From the NCBI GenBank assembly GCA_028820215.1, contig JAPPKD010000253.1, positions 1-64,000 of the forward strand: 64,000 nucleotides of DNA, read 5' to 3'. A program made the position numbers and the translations under genes. The notes beneath the pieces are model-generated. The model saw nothing but the letters and a program-made list of their open reading frames with translations. It searched no databases and was not told the DNA's origin. Positions 1 through 8,936 of the stretch are shown in pieces. Position 1 is the first letter of the stretch, and each line of letters opens with the position of its first letter. The DNA is from Spirochaetaceae bacterium. GTDB taxonomy: Bacteria > Spirochaetota > Spirochaetia > SZUA-6 > Bin103.

Positions 1-98
1 CTCAGGAGAACGAACGAATGGCTGCCTGACCTGTCACGCTGACGGAATGCACCCTACACCGCGTGATCCCGTGACACGACAGTCCCCCGACGGTCAAG

Positions 99-1130
99 AT
101 GAGGTCGATGGAGTATCGGCAGCTCGGCACGACCGGCATCCGCGCATCGGCGCTCTGCGTCGGCGTGGCGTTTCGTGGCCGCCAGCGCCGCGGGCTGACG
201 GATGAGCACTGCATGACCACGATCGAGCGCGCGGTCGATCTCGGGATCAACTTCCTGGACTGCGCCAACGTGTACGGCCGCGGATGGAGCGAGGAGCTCC
301 TGGGGCGGACCGTCAAGCGCCTGGGCGGGCGTGACCGGCTCGTGATCACTACCAAGGTGGGCCAGGCGATGGGCGACGCGCCGTCCGAGCGGGGGCTGTC
401 GCGCGAGTACATCCTGGAACAGATCGACCGGAGCCTGCACCGCCTGCAGATGGACTACGTGGACATCTACCTCATGCACCAGCCTGACGCGACCGTGCCT
501 CTGGAGGAGTCGCTGCGGGCGATGGACGACGTGGTCCGGCAGGGCAAGGCGCGGCACGTGGGGGTGAGCAACCACCACGCGGCGGAGGTCGTGGAGATGC
601 TCTGGACAGCCGAGCGCGAGGGACTGGCCGCGCCGGCGATGCTCCAGTACCAGTACAGCCTGCTGCACCGCTGGCACACCGAGTACGACCTGGCGCCGCT
701 GTGCGTCCGGCACGGTCTGGGCCTCATGACCTACAGCCCGCTCGCCATCGGCCTGCTCACCGGACAGGTGCGCAGAGGCCGGCCGCTGCCGGCCGAAAGC
801 CACTGGCGCGACAGCGCCGACACGAGCCGGGTCCTGGACTACGCCGAACCCGCGATCGCCGCCCTGGTCGACGTCGCCGGCGAGCTGGGAAAGACGCCGG
901 CGCAGGTGGCCATCGCCTGGCTGCTGGCGAATCCGGCGCTCAGCGCGCCGATCCTGGGCCCCGACCTGCCGGAGCACGTCGACGAGGCGGTGGGGGCGGT
1001 CGGCTGGCGCCTGCCGCCGGAGCAGAAGGCCCGGCTCGACGAGGCCTCCGCAGACGGCGGCCCGTTCGTGATGAACGCCGCCAGCCTGCGTCCCTTGCCC
1101 CACCGGGGTCCGGCAAGCGGCCCGCGGTGA
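99..1130 (+). CDS. Aldo/keto reductase
   Basis: A 343-residue NAD(P)H-dependent oxidoreductase of the AKR superfamily, expected to be cytoplasmic and to interconvert sugar-type carbonyls and alcohols. The catalytic tetrad is visible as Asp54 and Tyr59 (FLDCANVYG), Lys86 (TTKVG) and His127 (LMHQPD). The C-terminal half keeps the family pattern, including a run resembling the NADP-binding region near the end. The ATG at 108 (MEYRQLG) is a plausible alternative start because AKRs usually begin that way; neither start has an ideal Shine-Dalgarno. Its TGA overlaps the GTG of the next gene (GTGA), implying joint translation with the enolase-superfamily enzyme. The substrate is not predictable from sequence. 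Confidence 0.88.
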   Translation: MRSMEYRQLGTTGIRASALCVGVAFRGRQRRGLTDEHCMTTIERAVDLGINFLDCANVYGRGWSEELLGRTVKRLGGRDRLVITTKVGQAMGDAPSERGLSREYILEQIDRSLHRLQMDYVDIYLMHQPDATVPLEESLRAMDDVVRQGKARHVGVSNHHAAEVVEMLWTAEREGLAAPAMLQYQYSLLHRWHTEYDLAPLCVRHGLGLMTYSPLAIGLLTGQVRRGRPLPAESHWRDSADTSRVLDYAEPAIAALVDVAGELGKTPAQVAIAWLLANPALSAPILGPDLPEHVDEAVGAVGWRLPPEQKARLDEASADGGPFVMNAASLRPLPHRGPASGPR

Positions 1131-2374
1131 ACCCCGGCTACCTGCCGCCGCTGCCGGCGCCGGACACGGCGCTCCGCATCACCCGGATCGAGACGTACCG
1201 CCCCGCGGACCTGTTTCAGGGGCTGATCTTCTGCCGCATCCATACCGATCAGGGGCTGGTGGGCTGCGGCGAGAGCTACTACCTGCCCGAAGCCGTGGAG
1301 GCGGTGATCCACGACTGGTTCCGCCACCGCCTGCTGGGCGCCGATGCGCTGGCGATCGAAAGCCACTGGCGCTTCCTGTACGAGCGGGCCGCCAATTTCG
1401 GCGTGCGCGGCGCCGAGCTGCGCGCCCTGTCGGCGGTCGACCTGGCGCTGTGGGACATCCTCGGCCAGGCGACCGGCCAACCGATCCATCGCCTGCTGGG
1501 CGGCCCGGTGCGCGAGCGGGTGCGGGTCTACAACAGTTGCGGCCACCCGAGCTACGGCGCCGGAGCGGGCGCGCACGGCTGGCCCGGCATGGGATCGGTC
1601 GGCGAACCGGGGCCGCTGGCCGATACCTGGCAGGCGCTGCACGAGCCGGCGGCGCTTGCCAGAGAGCTGGCCGGACTGGGGTACTCGGCGCTGAAGGTGT
1701 GGCCGTTCGACCGCGCGGCGATCGAAGGCGGACCGGCGCTCATCGGCGCGTCCGCCATCGAGGAGGCGATGGGGCCGCTGCGCGCGATGCGCGACGCGGC
1801 CGGCCGGGACCTGGAGCTGCTCGTGGACGGACACGCCCACTTCCAGTTTCCGGCCGCGATGCGCATCGCCGACGCGTTGCGAGAGGTCGGCCCGCTGTGG
1901 CTGGAGGACATCCTGAAGATGGACAACATCGGCATGCTGGCCGAGTTCCGGCGGCAGAGCCGCATGCCGATCAGCGCCAGCGAGATGCTCCTGACCCGGC
2001 CCGACTTCGCGGAGGTGCTGGAGAAGCGGGCCGCCGACTACATCATGATCGACCCCACCTGGGTGGGCGGCATCTCCGAGGGCAGGCGCATCGCGGACAT
2101 GGCGCAGGCCTACAACCTCCCGGTGAGCACCCACGACTGCACCGGACCGCTGACGCTGTACGCCGGCATCCACCTGAACGCCGCGCTGCCCAACTGCGTG
2201 CTGCAGGAGACGGTGCGGGCGCACATCCAAACGGTGTACCCCAAGCTCATCGACGAGGTTCCGCAGGTCGCCGACGGCCACGTCGCGTTGCCGGGCCGGC
2301 CCGGCCTCGGCGCGTCCCTCAATGAGGACTTCTTCGACCCGAAGCGCGAGTGGTATCGCGCGAGCTCGCTGTGA
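1127..2374 (+). CDS. Mandelate racemase/muconate lactonizing enzyme family protein
   Basis: A 415-residue enolase-superfamily enzyme that would abstract a proton alpha to a carboxylate in a sugar acid or related substrate. Metal ligands are seen at Asp234 (LLVDGHAH), Glu260 (LWLEDI) and Glu286 (SASEML). A His-Asp dyad typical of the MandR-like subgroup is seen at Asp309 and His336 (STHDCTG). The catalytic-lysine strand reads LKVWP, so Lys190 is present but the second Lys of a KxK motif is replaced by Trp; this favours a dehydratase or racemase using the His-Asp base. The GTG start at 1127 is chosen because it overlaps the upstream stop and gives a normal family length. The longer open frame upstream is a shadow of the reductase gene. 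Confidence 0.85.
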   Translation: MNPGYLPPLPAPDTALRITRIETYRPADLFQGLIFCRIHTDQGLVGCGESYYLPEAVEAVIHDWFRHRLLGADALAIESHWRFLYERAANFGVRGAELRALSAVDLALWDILGQATGQPIHRLLGGPVRERVRVYNSCGHPSYGAGAGAHGWPGMGSVGEPGPLADTWQALHEPAALARELAGLGYSALKVWPFDRAAIEGGPALIGASAIEEAMGPLRAMRDAAGRDLELLVDGHAHFQFPAAMRIADALREVGPLWLEDILKMDNIGMLAEFRRQSRMPISASEMLLTRPDFAEVLEKRAADYIMIDPTWVGGISEGRRIADMAQAYNLPVSTHDCTGPLTLYAGIHLNAALPNCVLQETVRAHIQTVYPKLIDEVPQVADGHVALPGRPGLGASLNEDFFDPKREWYRASSL

Positions 2375-2964
2375 CGGCCGCGGAATCCGGGCGCCCCCGC
2401 GGCCTGCGGGCGAGCCTCACGCTGCGCTCCGGGGCCGATGCCACGTTGCGCTTGCTGAGCGCCGACGACGCGGACCTGCTCGGAGCCTACTTCGCGCGCC
2501 TGTCACCGCGGACGCGGGACTTCTACGGACCGCACCCATTCGACCAGGAGACGGCGGGCCGGCTCTGCAGGGAGACGCGCACCCACACGGAGGTCGTGCG
2601 GTTCGTGGTGACCGTGACCGACGGTGACGGCGCACGGATCATCGCCTACTTCATTGTCGGATTTCGCATGCAGGAATCCGACACGAAGCGCTACGCGGCC
2701 AGGGGGACACCGCTGGACGACCGTACCGACGCCTACCTGGCGCCATCGGTCGAGGATGGATGTCAGGACACCGGCGTGGGCTCCGCGGTGATGGGCCACC
2801 TGGTGCCCTGGCTGCGCGGACTCGGCCGGCGGCGACTCGTGCTGCTCGGCGGCGTGCAGCAACGCAACGAACGGGCGATCGCGTTCTACCGGAAGTGGGG
2901 ATTTCGGATCGTCGGCGACTTCGAGACGAGGGCTGCCTGCCACGACATGATCGCCACGCTGTAG
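2371..2964 (+). CDS. GNAT family N-acetyltransferase
   Basis: About 197 residues with a GNAT fold. The acetyl-CoA-binding motif A is visible as QDTGVGSAVM, followed by the NERAIAFYRKWGF region common at the C-terminal end of these enzymes. It would transfer an acetyl group from acetyl-CoA to an unknown amine. The GTG at 2371 overlaps the preceding TGA by four bases and is preferred to the GTG at 2350, which would add seven residues. It is the last gene of the forward trio and converges on the dioxygenase-like gene 23 nt away; no clear terminator hairpin was seen in that gap. Confidence 0.75.
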   Translation: MTAAESGRPRGLRASLTLRSGADATLRLLSADDADLLGAYFARLSPRTRDFYGPHPFDQETAGRLCRETRTHTEVVRFVVTVTDGDGARIIAYFIVGFRMQESDTKRYAARGTPLDDRTDAYLAPSVEDGCQDTGVGSAVMGHLVPWLRGLGRRRLVLLGGVQQRNERAIAFYRKWGFRIVGDFETRAACHDMIATL

Positions 2965-2987
2965 ACGGCCCCGCCCGGAGGTTCGTC

Positions 2988-3824
2988 TCAGTCGTCGATT
3001 CGCTCGGCTCCCGGGACCGACCGGTCCGGTATGGAGTACGCCATCCAGTGGGTGAGCGCCTCCTGCGCCGGGTTGAAGCGCGCCCGGATCGACGGCGGCA
3101 TCCAGTAGTGACGGACGTTGTGGTGGTCCCACATGCCGCCGCCGCGCTGGCGGTGGACGTGGTTGTACTGCAGCGTCGTGCGGCGCCGTGAGCTGGTCTT
3201 CGCGGCGCCGGCGTGGGTGAGGGCCTCGGTGAAGATCATCAGGTCACCCGGATCGCCGGTGATCTCGACCGATCCGGGCGTATCGAGCCCGGCCGTCCGC
3301 CAGCGTTTGTCCAGCTCGAAGTTCTTCTTGTGCGAGCCGGGGATGACGATGAAGCACCCGTCGCCGGGGTGATTCTCCGTCAGCATGATGGCGACGTTCA
3401 CCATGGTCGAGCTGATGACGCCGTCGCGCACCGTGTACTGCTCGGTCGGTATCCCGTGGTGCCAGCCAGAGGCTTCGCGCCCCGCGTACTTCGAGATCGA
3501 CCATGTGTTGACGAGCTGCGGCTCGCCCATGAACTCGTTGAGATAGGGCATGAGCGCCGGATGGGCGATGAGCTCGTCGAAGATAGGATCCAGCCGCGGC
3601 AGGCCGTTCAGCCGGATCTGGTTGTCGACCCAGGTGTCCTTGATGAAGTGCGCCGCCGTCACCACCGGCAGTCCTTCCGCCCAGCTCTCGTCGTGGTCGA
3701 TCGCCTCGTTGTCCACCACGGCCTTGTCCAGGGCCCGGATCAGGTCGCGATCGATCGCCCCGCGCAGGATCAGATACCCCTGCAGGTCGAACAGGAACTT
3801 CTCGTCGTCGGTCACCTGGTGCAT
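2988..3824 (-). CDS. Phytanoyl-CoA dioxygenase (PhyH) family protein
   Basis: A 278-residue double-stranded beta-helix protein of the Fe(II)/2-oxoglutarate oxygenase superfamily, recognised from the IPGSHKKNF strand, the distal His204 (LTHAGAA) and a following Arg cluster that would bind 2-oxoglutarate. The usual first metal motif HxD is not seen: the equivalent stretch reads WHHGIPTEQY (His122, His123, Gly124). Such an HxG arrangement is known in some Fe/2OG halogenases and in PhyH-like proteins of unknown activity, so the reaction is left open. It lies 10 nt downstream of the GH36-like gene and is probably the last gene of the reverse-strand glycan locus. Confidence 0.75.
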   Translation of the reverse strand: MHQVTDDEKFLFDLQGYLILRGAIDRDLIRALDKAVVDNEAIDHDESWAEGLPVVTAAHFIKDTWVDNQIRLNGLPRLDPIFDELIAHPALMPYLNEFMGEPQLVNTWSISKYAGREASGWHHGIPTEQYTVRDGVISSTMVNVAIMLTENHPGDGCFIVIPGSHKKNFELDKRWRTAGLDTPGSVEITGDPGDLMIFTEALTHAGAAKTSSRRRTTLQYNHVHRQRGGGMWDHHNVRHYWMPPSIRARFNPAQEALTHWMAYSIPDRSVPGAERIDD

Positions 3825-3834
3825 GTCATGCTCC

Positions 3835-6249
3835 TCATTCGAACACGCGCGGGTCGTCGGGTGCGCGGTGTCGCTCCGCGTACTCCAGCCACTCCCGCTC
3901 CGTCGTGTACGGCAGCCAGCCCTTGCGTGACACGTACGGCGTGTCCCGCGGCCTGAAGCGAAGCTCGAACGCCTCGCGCTCCGCGCTGAAGTGAACGGGT
4001 CTGCGAATCACCACGTTCATGTCCAGCACCTCCTTCATCAGAAACGACTCGGTTTGATTGATCAAGCTCATGGCGCGGGGCATCAGGAAGAACAGATTGC
4101 CGCGCTCGCCGGCCGGCCGGGTGGCGGTGCCGGCGAGCGTCATGCTCGCCTCGTCCCACGACAGGGCCGTGATCTCCATCGCGCCCTGCTGGAGGTGCAG
4201 GTCGGTGCCGAGCAGCCAGGGATACGGACGCGCCCGCGCTATCCGGTACAGCCGGCACGCCGACGGGGGCACGACTGTGCGAAAGCGGCCCCTGAAGGTT
4301 CCCCGGTACTCCTCGTTCCAGAGCTCGTAGACGCGATACGCCGACTCCGGAGCCAGTCCCAGGCGGGCGAACGAGACATCGGTGGCATACGCCTCGTCGT
4401 CCATGTTGAAGACCGCCACGAGGGTGTACTCATCCCAGCCCGTGTCGACCGCCAGCTTCAAGATTCGCGTGTAGCCGTCCGGATGGACGTCTTCGAAGAG
4501 GTCGACCGGCACCGGCACCCTCTGCGTGCGCGGCAGGCAGAGCTTGACCAGGCGCAGCCGCTCGGGATCGATCCGGCGGTAGTCGTCGCCGAGCATGAGG
4601 GGGCTGCCGCCCAGGCCGAACACGGTAGCGGCGACCCGCGCGTGCTCGATCGGCACCGGCTTGTCGACGGTCAGAAGGTTGAAATCGTTGAGATAGGTGC
4701 GGCGGTGGGTGAAGAAGCTGGCCGCCGCGTTCTGCACCAGGTACTCGATGCTGCCGAAGTGGCGGTCGTGCAGCGCGTAGACGGCGTTGCGCCAGTTGTT
4801 GTAGGGCGGGAACAGCGGCCGCCCTTCTCCGAAGTCGCGGCCGACGCGGGCGGCGTCGATCAGCCCCACGTACCCCGGAGTGGAGGAGACCGCCGTCTGC
4901 AGGTGGGTGTCGGGGCCGGCGGCATCGCGGATCACCTGGAGAATCGATCGCGCCGCCTGCAGCGGAGTGCGGGTCGGATCGTGCAGCCGGGCACCCTTCT
5001 TCACCGCCAGGAAGTCGAGCATGTAGTAGCGGACGCCCAGCTTCCGGTACCAGGCGAAGATGCGGCGGACGTATGCCGCGGTCTGCGGATGGGTGCCGTC
5101 CAGGAAGTACTGGTGGAGCCGGGGAGCGTCGTCAGGGTCCGAGTGGAGGTCGAACTCCCAGCTCCGCCGCTCGCAGATCGGCGCTCCGCTCGCGTCCCTC
5201 AGCAGGTTCTCGCGGTTCTCCTCGAGCGCTCCTTCCGCCTCGGCGAAGAACCAGAACGGGGACACCCACAGGGCGGGGACGAATCCGCGTTCCCCCAGCT
5301 TCGCGAAGAACCCGTCCAGGCCGCTCGGAATCTGCCGCTCGTCCGCGCGCAGCCAGTCGCCGGGGATCCCGTCGACGAAGTTGGTCTGACTGGTCCACAG
5401 GTAGCGGACGTCGAAGCCGCGCAGCTTCCGGCGCAGCGCGTCGGCGTTGTCCAGGGCCACGGTCTCCCAGCAGTCCTCCTCGGCGCTGAAGGCATCGATC
5501 CAGGCGCCTCCGCACCAGCCGACCGGCGGGTCGTCGGCATACGTCGTTCCATACCCGCGGTGGACGGCCTCGGCCCAATCCACCAGTGCGTCGTACGGAT
5601 CGTCGAAGATGCCCACGCGGAGCCGCTCGGAGGTGATCCAGGCTCCGGGCGCCAGCTCGACGCCGCCGAGCTGGCATGTGGCACGGTATCTCGCGACCCC
5701 GGTTCCGGCATCCAGCGAATGCCGGCCGACCATTCGGTCGACGGTGACGAATCCGCAGACCAGGGTATGTCCGCTGCCCGGATCGAAGAGGTGGCAGAGG
5801 TTGTCCGATTCGTGCCGGCCGTCGGACAGCAACTCCACGCGCATGTCCCACGGATGCCACGCGAAGAAACGCACGTTGTCCGGGTCCGCGCCGACCCGCA
5901 GGCCCGCGCCGTCGCCGGCGCGCAGATCCAGCACGTTCCAGTCGCCGATCGCGACCGGACGCGCGCCGGCGTTGTACAGCGATGCCGTCAGCTCGACCGC
6001 GGCGCCGGCGGGGACCACCTCCCACCGCCAGACCAGATCCGGAACGGCGAACCGGAACTCGGCCATGCCGCTGCCCTCTCCATCGAGGCCTTCGGAGTTC
6101 CCGCCCTCGGCATCGGCGAGGTGTAGCGTGGTGGCGTCCACCTTCACCGAGCCGCTGGCGCGCTGCATGGCCATCGCGCCGCCGTGTTCCGCGGCCACGG
6201 AGAAGCCATGTTTTTCGAACGCCCATGTGAGCCTCATCGCCGATCCCAC
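3835..6249 (-). CDS. GH36-like alpha-galactosidase family glycoside hydrolase
   Basis: An 804-residue protein with the layout of clan GH-D enzymes: an N-terminal beta-sandwich, a central TIM barrel and a C-terminal beta domain ending in PYPWLLGTDLHLQ. The likely nucleophile is Asp412 (YYMLDFL) and the acid/base is Asp472 (ARVGRDFG), matching the spacing of alpha-galactosidases. No signal peptide is seen, so it would act in the cytoplasm on imported oligosaccharide, which fits the ABC transporter genes upstream. The GTG at 6249 sits about 10 nt after a strong GGAAGGAGG; an ATG at 6237 is the alternative and would remove four residues. Exact glycosidic specificity cannot be told. Confidence 0.8.
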   Translation of the reverse strand: MGSAMRLTWAFEKHGFSVAAEHGGAMAMQRASGSVKVDATTLHLADAEGGNSEGLDGEGSGMAEFRFAVPDLVWRWEVVPAGAAVELTASLYNAGARPVAIGDWNVLDLRAGDGAGLRVGADPDNVRFFAWHPWDMRVELLSDGRHESDNLCHLFDPGSGHTLVCGFVTVDRMVGRHSLDAGTGVARYRATCQLGGVELAPGAWITSERLRVGIFDDPYDALVDWAEAVHRGYGTTYADDPPVGWCGGAWIDAFSAEEDCWETVALDNADALRRKLRGFDVRYLWTSQTNFVDGIPGDWLRADERQIPSGLDGFFAKLGERGFVPALWVSPFWFFAEAEGALEENRENLLRDASGAPICERRSWEFDLHSDPDDAPRLHQYFLDGTHPQTAAYVRRIFAWYRKLGVRYYMLDFLAVKKGARLHDPTRTPLQAARSILQVIRDAAGPDTHLQTAVSSTPGYVGLIDAARVGRDFGEGRPLFPPYNNWRNAVYALHDRHFGSIEYLVQNAAASFFTHRRTYLNDFNLLTVDKPVPIEHARVAATVFGLGGSPLMLGDDYRRIDPERLRLVKLCLPRTQRVPVPVDLFEDVHPDGYTRILKLAVDTGWDEYTLVAVFNMDDEAYATDVSFARLGLAPESAYRVYELWNEEYRGTFRGRFRTVVPPSACRLYRIARARPYPWLLGTDLHLQQGAMEITALSWDEASMTLAGTATRPAGERGNLFFLMPRAMSLINQTESFLMKEVLDMNVVIRRPVHFSAEREAFELRFRPRDTPYVSRKGWLPYTTEREWLEYAERHRAPDDPRVFE

Positions 6250-6345
6250 GCGCGTGTGTCCTCCTTCCTGTCTGCCCGATGACCGAAAGAGAGCGCCGAC
6301 CGATAGCCGGCCGGCGCTCCCATGAATGCCTCAGTCGACACGTGC

Positions 6346-6377
6346 GAATGTCGCAATCGCCGATTGTCCCAATCGCC
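6346..6377. repeat. 16-nt imperfect tandem duplication after the solute-binding protein stop
   Basis: Two adjacent 16-nt units (6346-6361 and 6362-6377) agree at 14 of 16 positions. They lie immediately downstream of the TAA of the solute-binding protein gene on the reverse strand. They are non-coding as far as can be seen. Confidence 0.7.
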
Positions 6378-6379
6378 GG

Positions 6380-7930
6380 TTACTGAATCATCCCCAGCGC
6401 CTTGAACTGACGCGTCGCCTCGTCCAGGAGATCCTGTCCGCCGGCCGCCAGCCACTCGTTCATGAAGCCTTCGTAGTCGTCCGTCTCGCCGATGATGTAC
6501 TTGTACTCGAACTCCGCAGCCAGGGTGTTCAGCTCCCCGACGACCGACTGGTCCAGGTGCAGGAAGTAGGCATCGGGCGCATAGGTCTCCTCGGCCAGCG
6601 CGCCGTTGTTTAGCTCGATCTCGCTGAAGACCGTCGCCGGCAGATCGTCGGCGCTGGTCGCGGGCGTGAAGATGGTGAAGTCGGCGCGGGTCGACATCCA
6701 GTTGCCCCAGTCGGCGGCGCCCAGGAAGTTCTCGACCGACCGGTAGCGCTCCGTGCCCGGCCCGGCGATGATGGCCGTGTAGCCGCCCGGCAGCTCGTGC
6801 CGGACTCCCTTGTCTATGTCGACGCCCCAGCGGATCGCGTAGTAGCCGGGATTCGGGTAGGCGACCCCGTCGATGAGCGCCAGGATCCGTTCCAGCTTGA
6901 CGGGATCCTCCGTCGCCTGCCGGGACAGGGTGAACATGCGGTCGAAGAACCGTGGAGCGGCAAGCTTGCCTCCCTCGGGCCGTCCCTTCGGCATCGGCAT
7001 GTGCGCCCAGAGGTCCACCGATTCCTCGACGGTTCGGCCTCCCTCGTTGACGAACTCGGTGACCAGCACGCCGGGATACCAGGCGGTGCCCAGCACGCCC
7101 TGGAAGAGCGGCGCCTTCCGCTCGTTCCACGCGATCGTGTACCAGTTCGGCTCGATCACGCCCTCCGCGACGGCAGCTCGCATGAAGTCCAGGAACGCAT
7201 GCTCGGTTCCGTCGACGACGTAGTGCGAGGCCTGCCCGCCGGCGATGTAGAAGTCGGTCGGTCCCCACATCAGCTTCAGGTTCCTGATCTCGCCGACCCC
7301 CTGGCCGTTGCCGGCCGACGTCAGTCCCCAGGTGTCGTCCTGGCCGTTGCCGTCCGGGTCGTCGTAGGTGAAGGCGCGCGCCACGCTCATCAGCTCGTCG
7401 GCCGTCGCCGGTATCTCCAGGCCGAGGTTCGCCAGCCAGTCCTTGCGGATCTGGAAGCCCCAGATGTTCGGCGGCCCGGCGGTCGACAGCGCGGTCAGCT
7501 TTCCGTCCTTGGTCAGATAGTCCTCCGCGTAGTCGTCCATGTATTCCATCCACGTCGGCAGGCTGGCCGCGTGCTCGTTCCAGTCCTCCAGCAGAAAACC
7601 CTCGTCGTAGAGCTGGGTCAGGAACGCCTCGCCGGTGGCGCCGGCACTGAACTTGACGATGTCCGGCGGGTCGTTGGTGGCGAATCGGGTCAGGATCTCA
7701 TTGTTGAACTCCGCCGTGTTGTTCATGGTGATGTCCACGCCGAAGGTCTCGTTGAGATAGGCGCGGAACGGGTCGTTCTCGTCGGTCGGCTGATTGACCC
7801 AGCCGCCGAACATCAGCTCGATCTCCGGCACCTGGTCCGCGGCTCCCTCTTCCTCGCCGGAAGCCCAGGCAAGGTGGGAGAGCGCCAGAAACGTCGCGAC
7901 CCCGACGGCCACGAATCTGATATTTTTCAT
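6380..7930 (-). CDS. Carbohydrate ABC transporter, extracellular solute-binding protein
   Basis: A 516-residue substrate-binding protein of the LplA-like type that accompanies LplB/LplC permeases. The mature start is preceded by a signal peptide (basic start MKNIRF, hydrophobic core, likely cleavage after AWA at residue 23). No lipobox cysteine is seen, so it may be periplasmic rather than a lipoprotein. The chosen ATG at 7930 has an AGGAG six bases upstream; the open frame extends further but lacks support. Aromatic-rich segments later in the protein fit sugar binding. It would deliver an oligosaccharide to the two permeases encoded just upstream. No ATPase gene is in the locus, so a shared MsmK-type ATPase is likely. 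Confidence 0.88.
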   Translation of the reverse strand: MKNIRFVAVGVATFLALSHLAWASGEEEGAADQVPEIELMFGGWVNQPTDENDPFRAYLNETFGVDITMNNTAEFNNEILTRFATNDPPDIVKFSAGATGEAFLTQLYDEGFLLEDWNEHAASLPTWMEYMDDYAEDYLTKDGKLTALSTAGPPNIWGFQIRKDWLANLGLEIPATADELMSVARAFTYDDPDGNGQDDTWGLTSAGNGQGVGEIRNLKLMWGPTDFYIAGGQASHYVVDGTEHAFLDFMRAAVAEGVIEPNWYTIAWNERKAPLFQGVLGTAWYPGVLVTEFVNEGGRTVEESVDLWAHMPMPKGRPEGGKLAAPRFFDRMFTLSRQATEDPVKLERILALIDGVAYPNPGYYAIRWGVDIDKGVRHELPGGYTAIIAGPGTERYRSVENFLGAADWGNWMSTRADFTIFTPATSADDLPATVFSEIELNNGALAEETYAPDAYFLHLDQSVVGELNTLAAEFEYKYIIGETDDYEGFMNEWLAAGGQDLLDEATRQFKALGMIQ

Positions 7931-7977
7931 TACGATTCTCCTGTCGTGTCTCTTATCGTGGTTGTTGCGATGAGGCA

Positions 7978-8007
7978 CACTGCCTCCCTGGGAGCACTGC
8001 CTCCCTG
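7978..8007. repeat. 17-nt period tandem duplication in the permease/solute-binding protein gap
   Basis: One full 17-nt unit (7978-7994) is followed by 13 matching bases (7995-8007). Read on the coding (reverse) strand it duplicates a GGGAGGCAGTG element that resembles a Shine-Dalgarno followed by GTG. It lies between the permease stop and the solute-binding protein start. Confidence 0.7.
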
Positions 8008-8035
8008 TGTCGACTACGGGCGGCCGACGCCGACC

Positions 8036-8914
8036 CTATTCCTTGACCGATCCCGTATACACCCCCTTGATGAAATACCTCTGCAGAAACGGATAGACGC
8101 ACATGATCGGCACGATCCCCACCACGGTCACGGCCATCTTCACGCTGACCGGCGTCGAGCGGATCGCGGGATCCAGGAGGAGCTGTCCGCCGGCGAACGG
8201 ATTGCTGGCGATGTTGAAGATGCTGCGCAGGTATAGCATGAACGGCCTGAGCTCCTGGTCCTTGGTGAACACCAGGGCCGTGAACCACTCGTTCCACAGG
8301 TCGACGGCCGTGAACAGGGAGAGAGCGGCGATCACGGGCTTGCTCATCGGTGCGTAGATCCTGAAGGCGATGGTGATCTGGCTGGCGCCGTCGATGTCGG
8401 CCGACTCCTCGATCTCTCCGGGGACGTTCTGGAAGAACTGCTTGAAGACCAGCACGTTCCACGCGCCGATCATGCCCGGCACGATCAGGGCCAGGAACGT
8501 GTTGTAGATGCGGGTGTGGAACACGGCCAGGTAGGTGGGTATGAGCCCGCCGCTGAACAGGAACGTGACGAGCACGAGCGTGATCAGCACGTTCCTGCCG
8601 ATCATGTCCCGCCGCGATGCGGCGAAGCCGGTGACCATCGCCCAGAACACGCCGAGCGCCGTTCCGGACAGGGCGCGGAGCACGCTCACGAAGAAGCTGT
8701 GGAACAGGATCGGGTTCTTCAGCACCGTCTGGTAGCCGTTGAGGATGGGGCGGTCGACCCACAGGAGGATGCCGCCCTTGCTGACCCACTCCGCCTCGCT
8801 GACGAATGACAGGACCACGACGTAGAACAGCGGAAAGAACGAGGTGAGCGATACCAGCGCCACGACCGAGATGACCCCGATCTGGTAGCTCAGCTCCGTG
8901 CCCTGCAGCTTCAC
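8036..8914 (-). CDS. Carbohydrate ABC transporter permease (LplC/YtcP-like)
   Basis: An inner-membrane permease of about 292 residues with six predicted hydrophobic spans. It contains the cytoplasmic EAA-type loop (ADIDGASQITIAFRIYAP) that contacts the ATPase. The GTG at 8914 is chosen because an AGGAG lies eight bases upstream and the length is then typical; the open frame could extend to 8977 but would overlap the upstream permease. It forms a heterodimer with the product of the adjacent gene for sugar import. Confidence 0.87.
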   Translation of the reverse strand: MKLQGTELSYQIGVISVVALVSLTSFFPLFYVVVLSFVSEAEWVSKGGILLWVDRPILNGYQTVLKNPILFHSFFVSVLRALSGTALGVFWAMVTGFAASRRDMIGRNVLITLVLVTFLFSGGLIPTYLAVFHTRIYNTFLALIVPGMIGAWNVLVFKQFFQNVPGEIEESADIDGASQITIAFRIYAPMSKPVIAALSLFTAVDLWNEWFTALVFTKDQELRPFMLYLRSIFNIASNPFAGGQLLLDPAIRSTPVSVKMAVTVVGIVPIMCVYPFLQRYFIKGVYTGSVKE

Positions 8915-8936
8915 CGGTCCGCTCCTGTGCCGCCGA

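Noticed and set aside
1..98. Gene remnant at the left edge
   Set aside because: No frame in the first 98 bases shows recognisable protein sequence, and no structured element was seen.
701..1126. N-terminal extension of the enolase-superfamily gene to 701
   Set aside because: The sequence is a frame-shifted reading of the aldo/keto reductase gene; the GTG at 1127 gives a family-like start and GTGA overlap.
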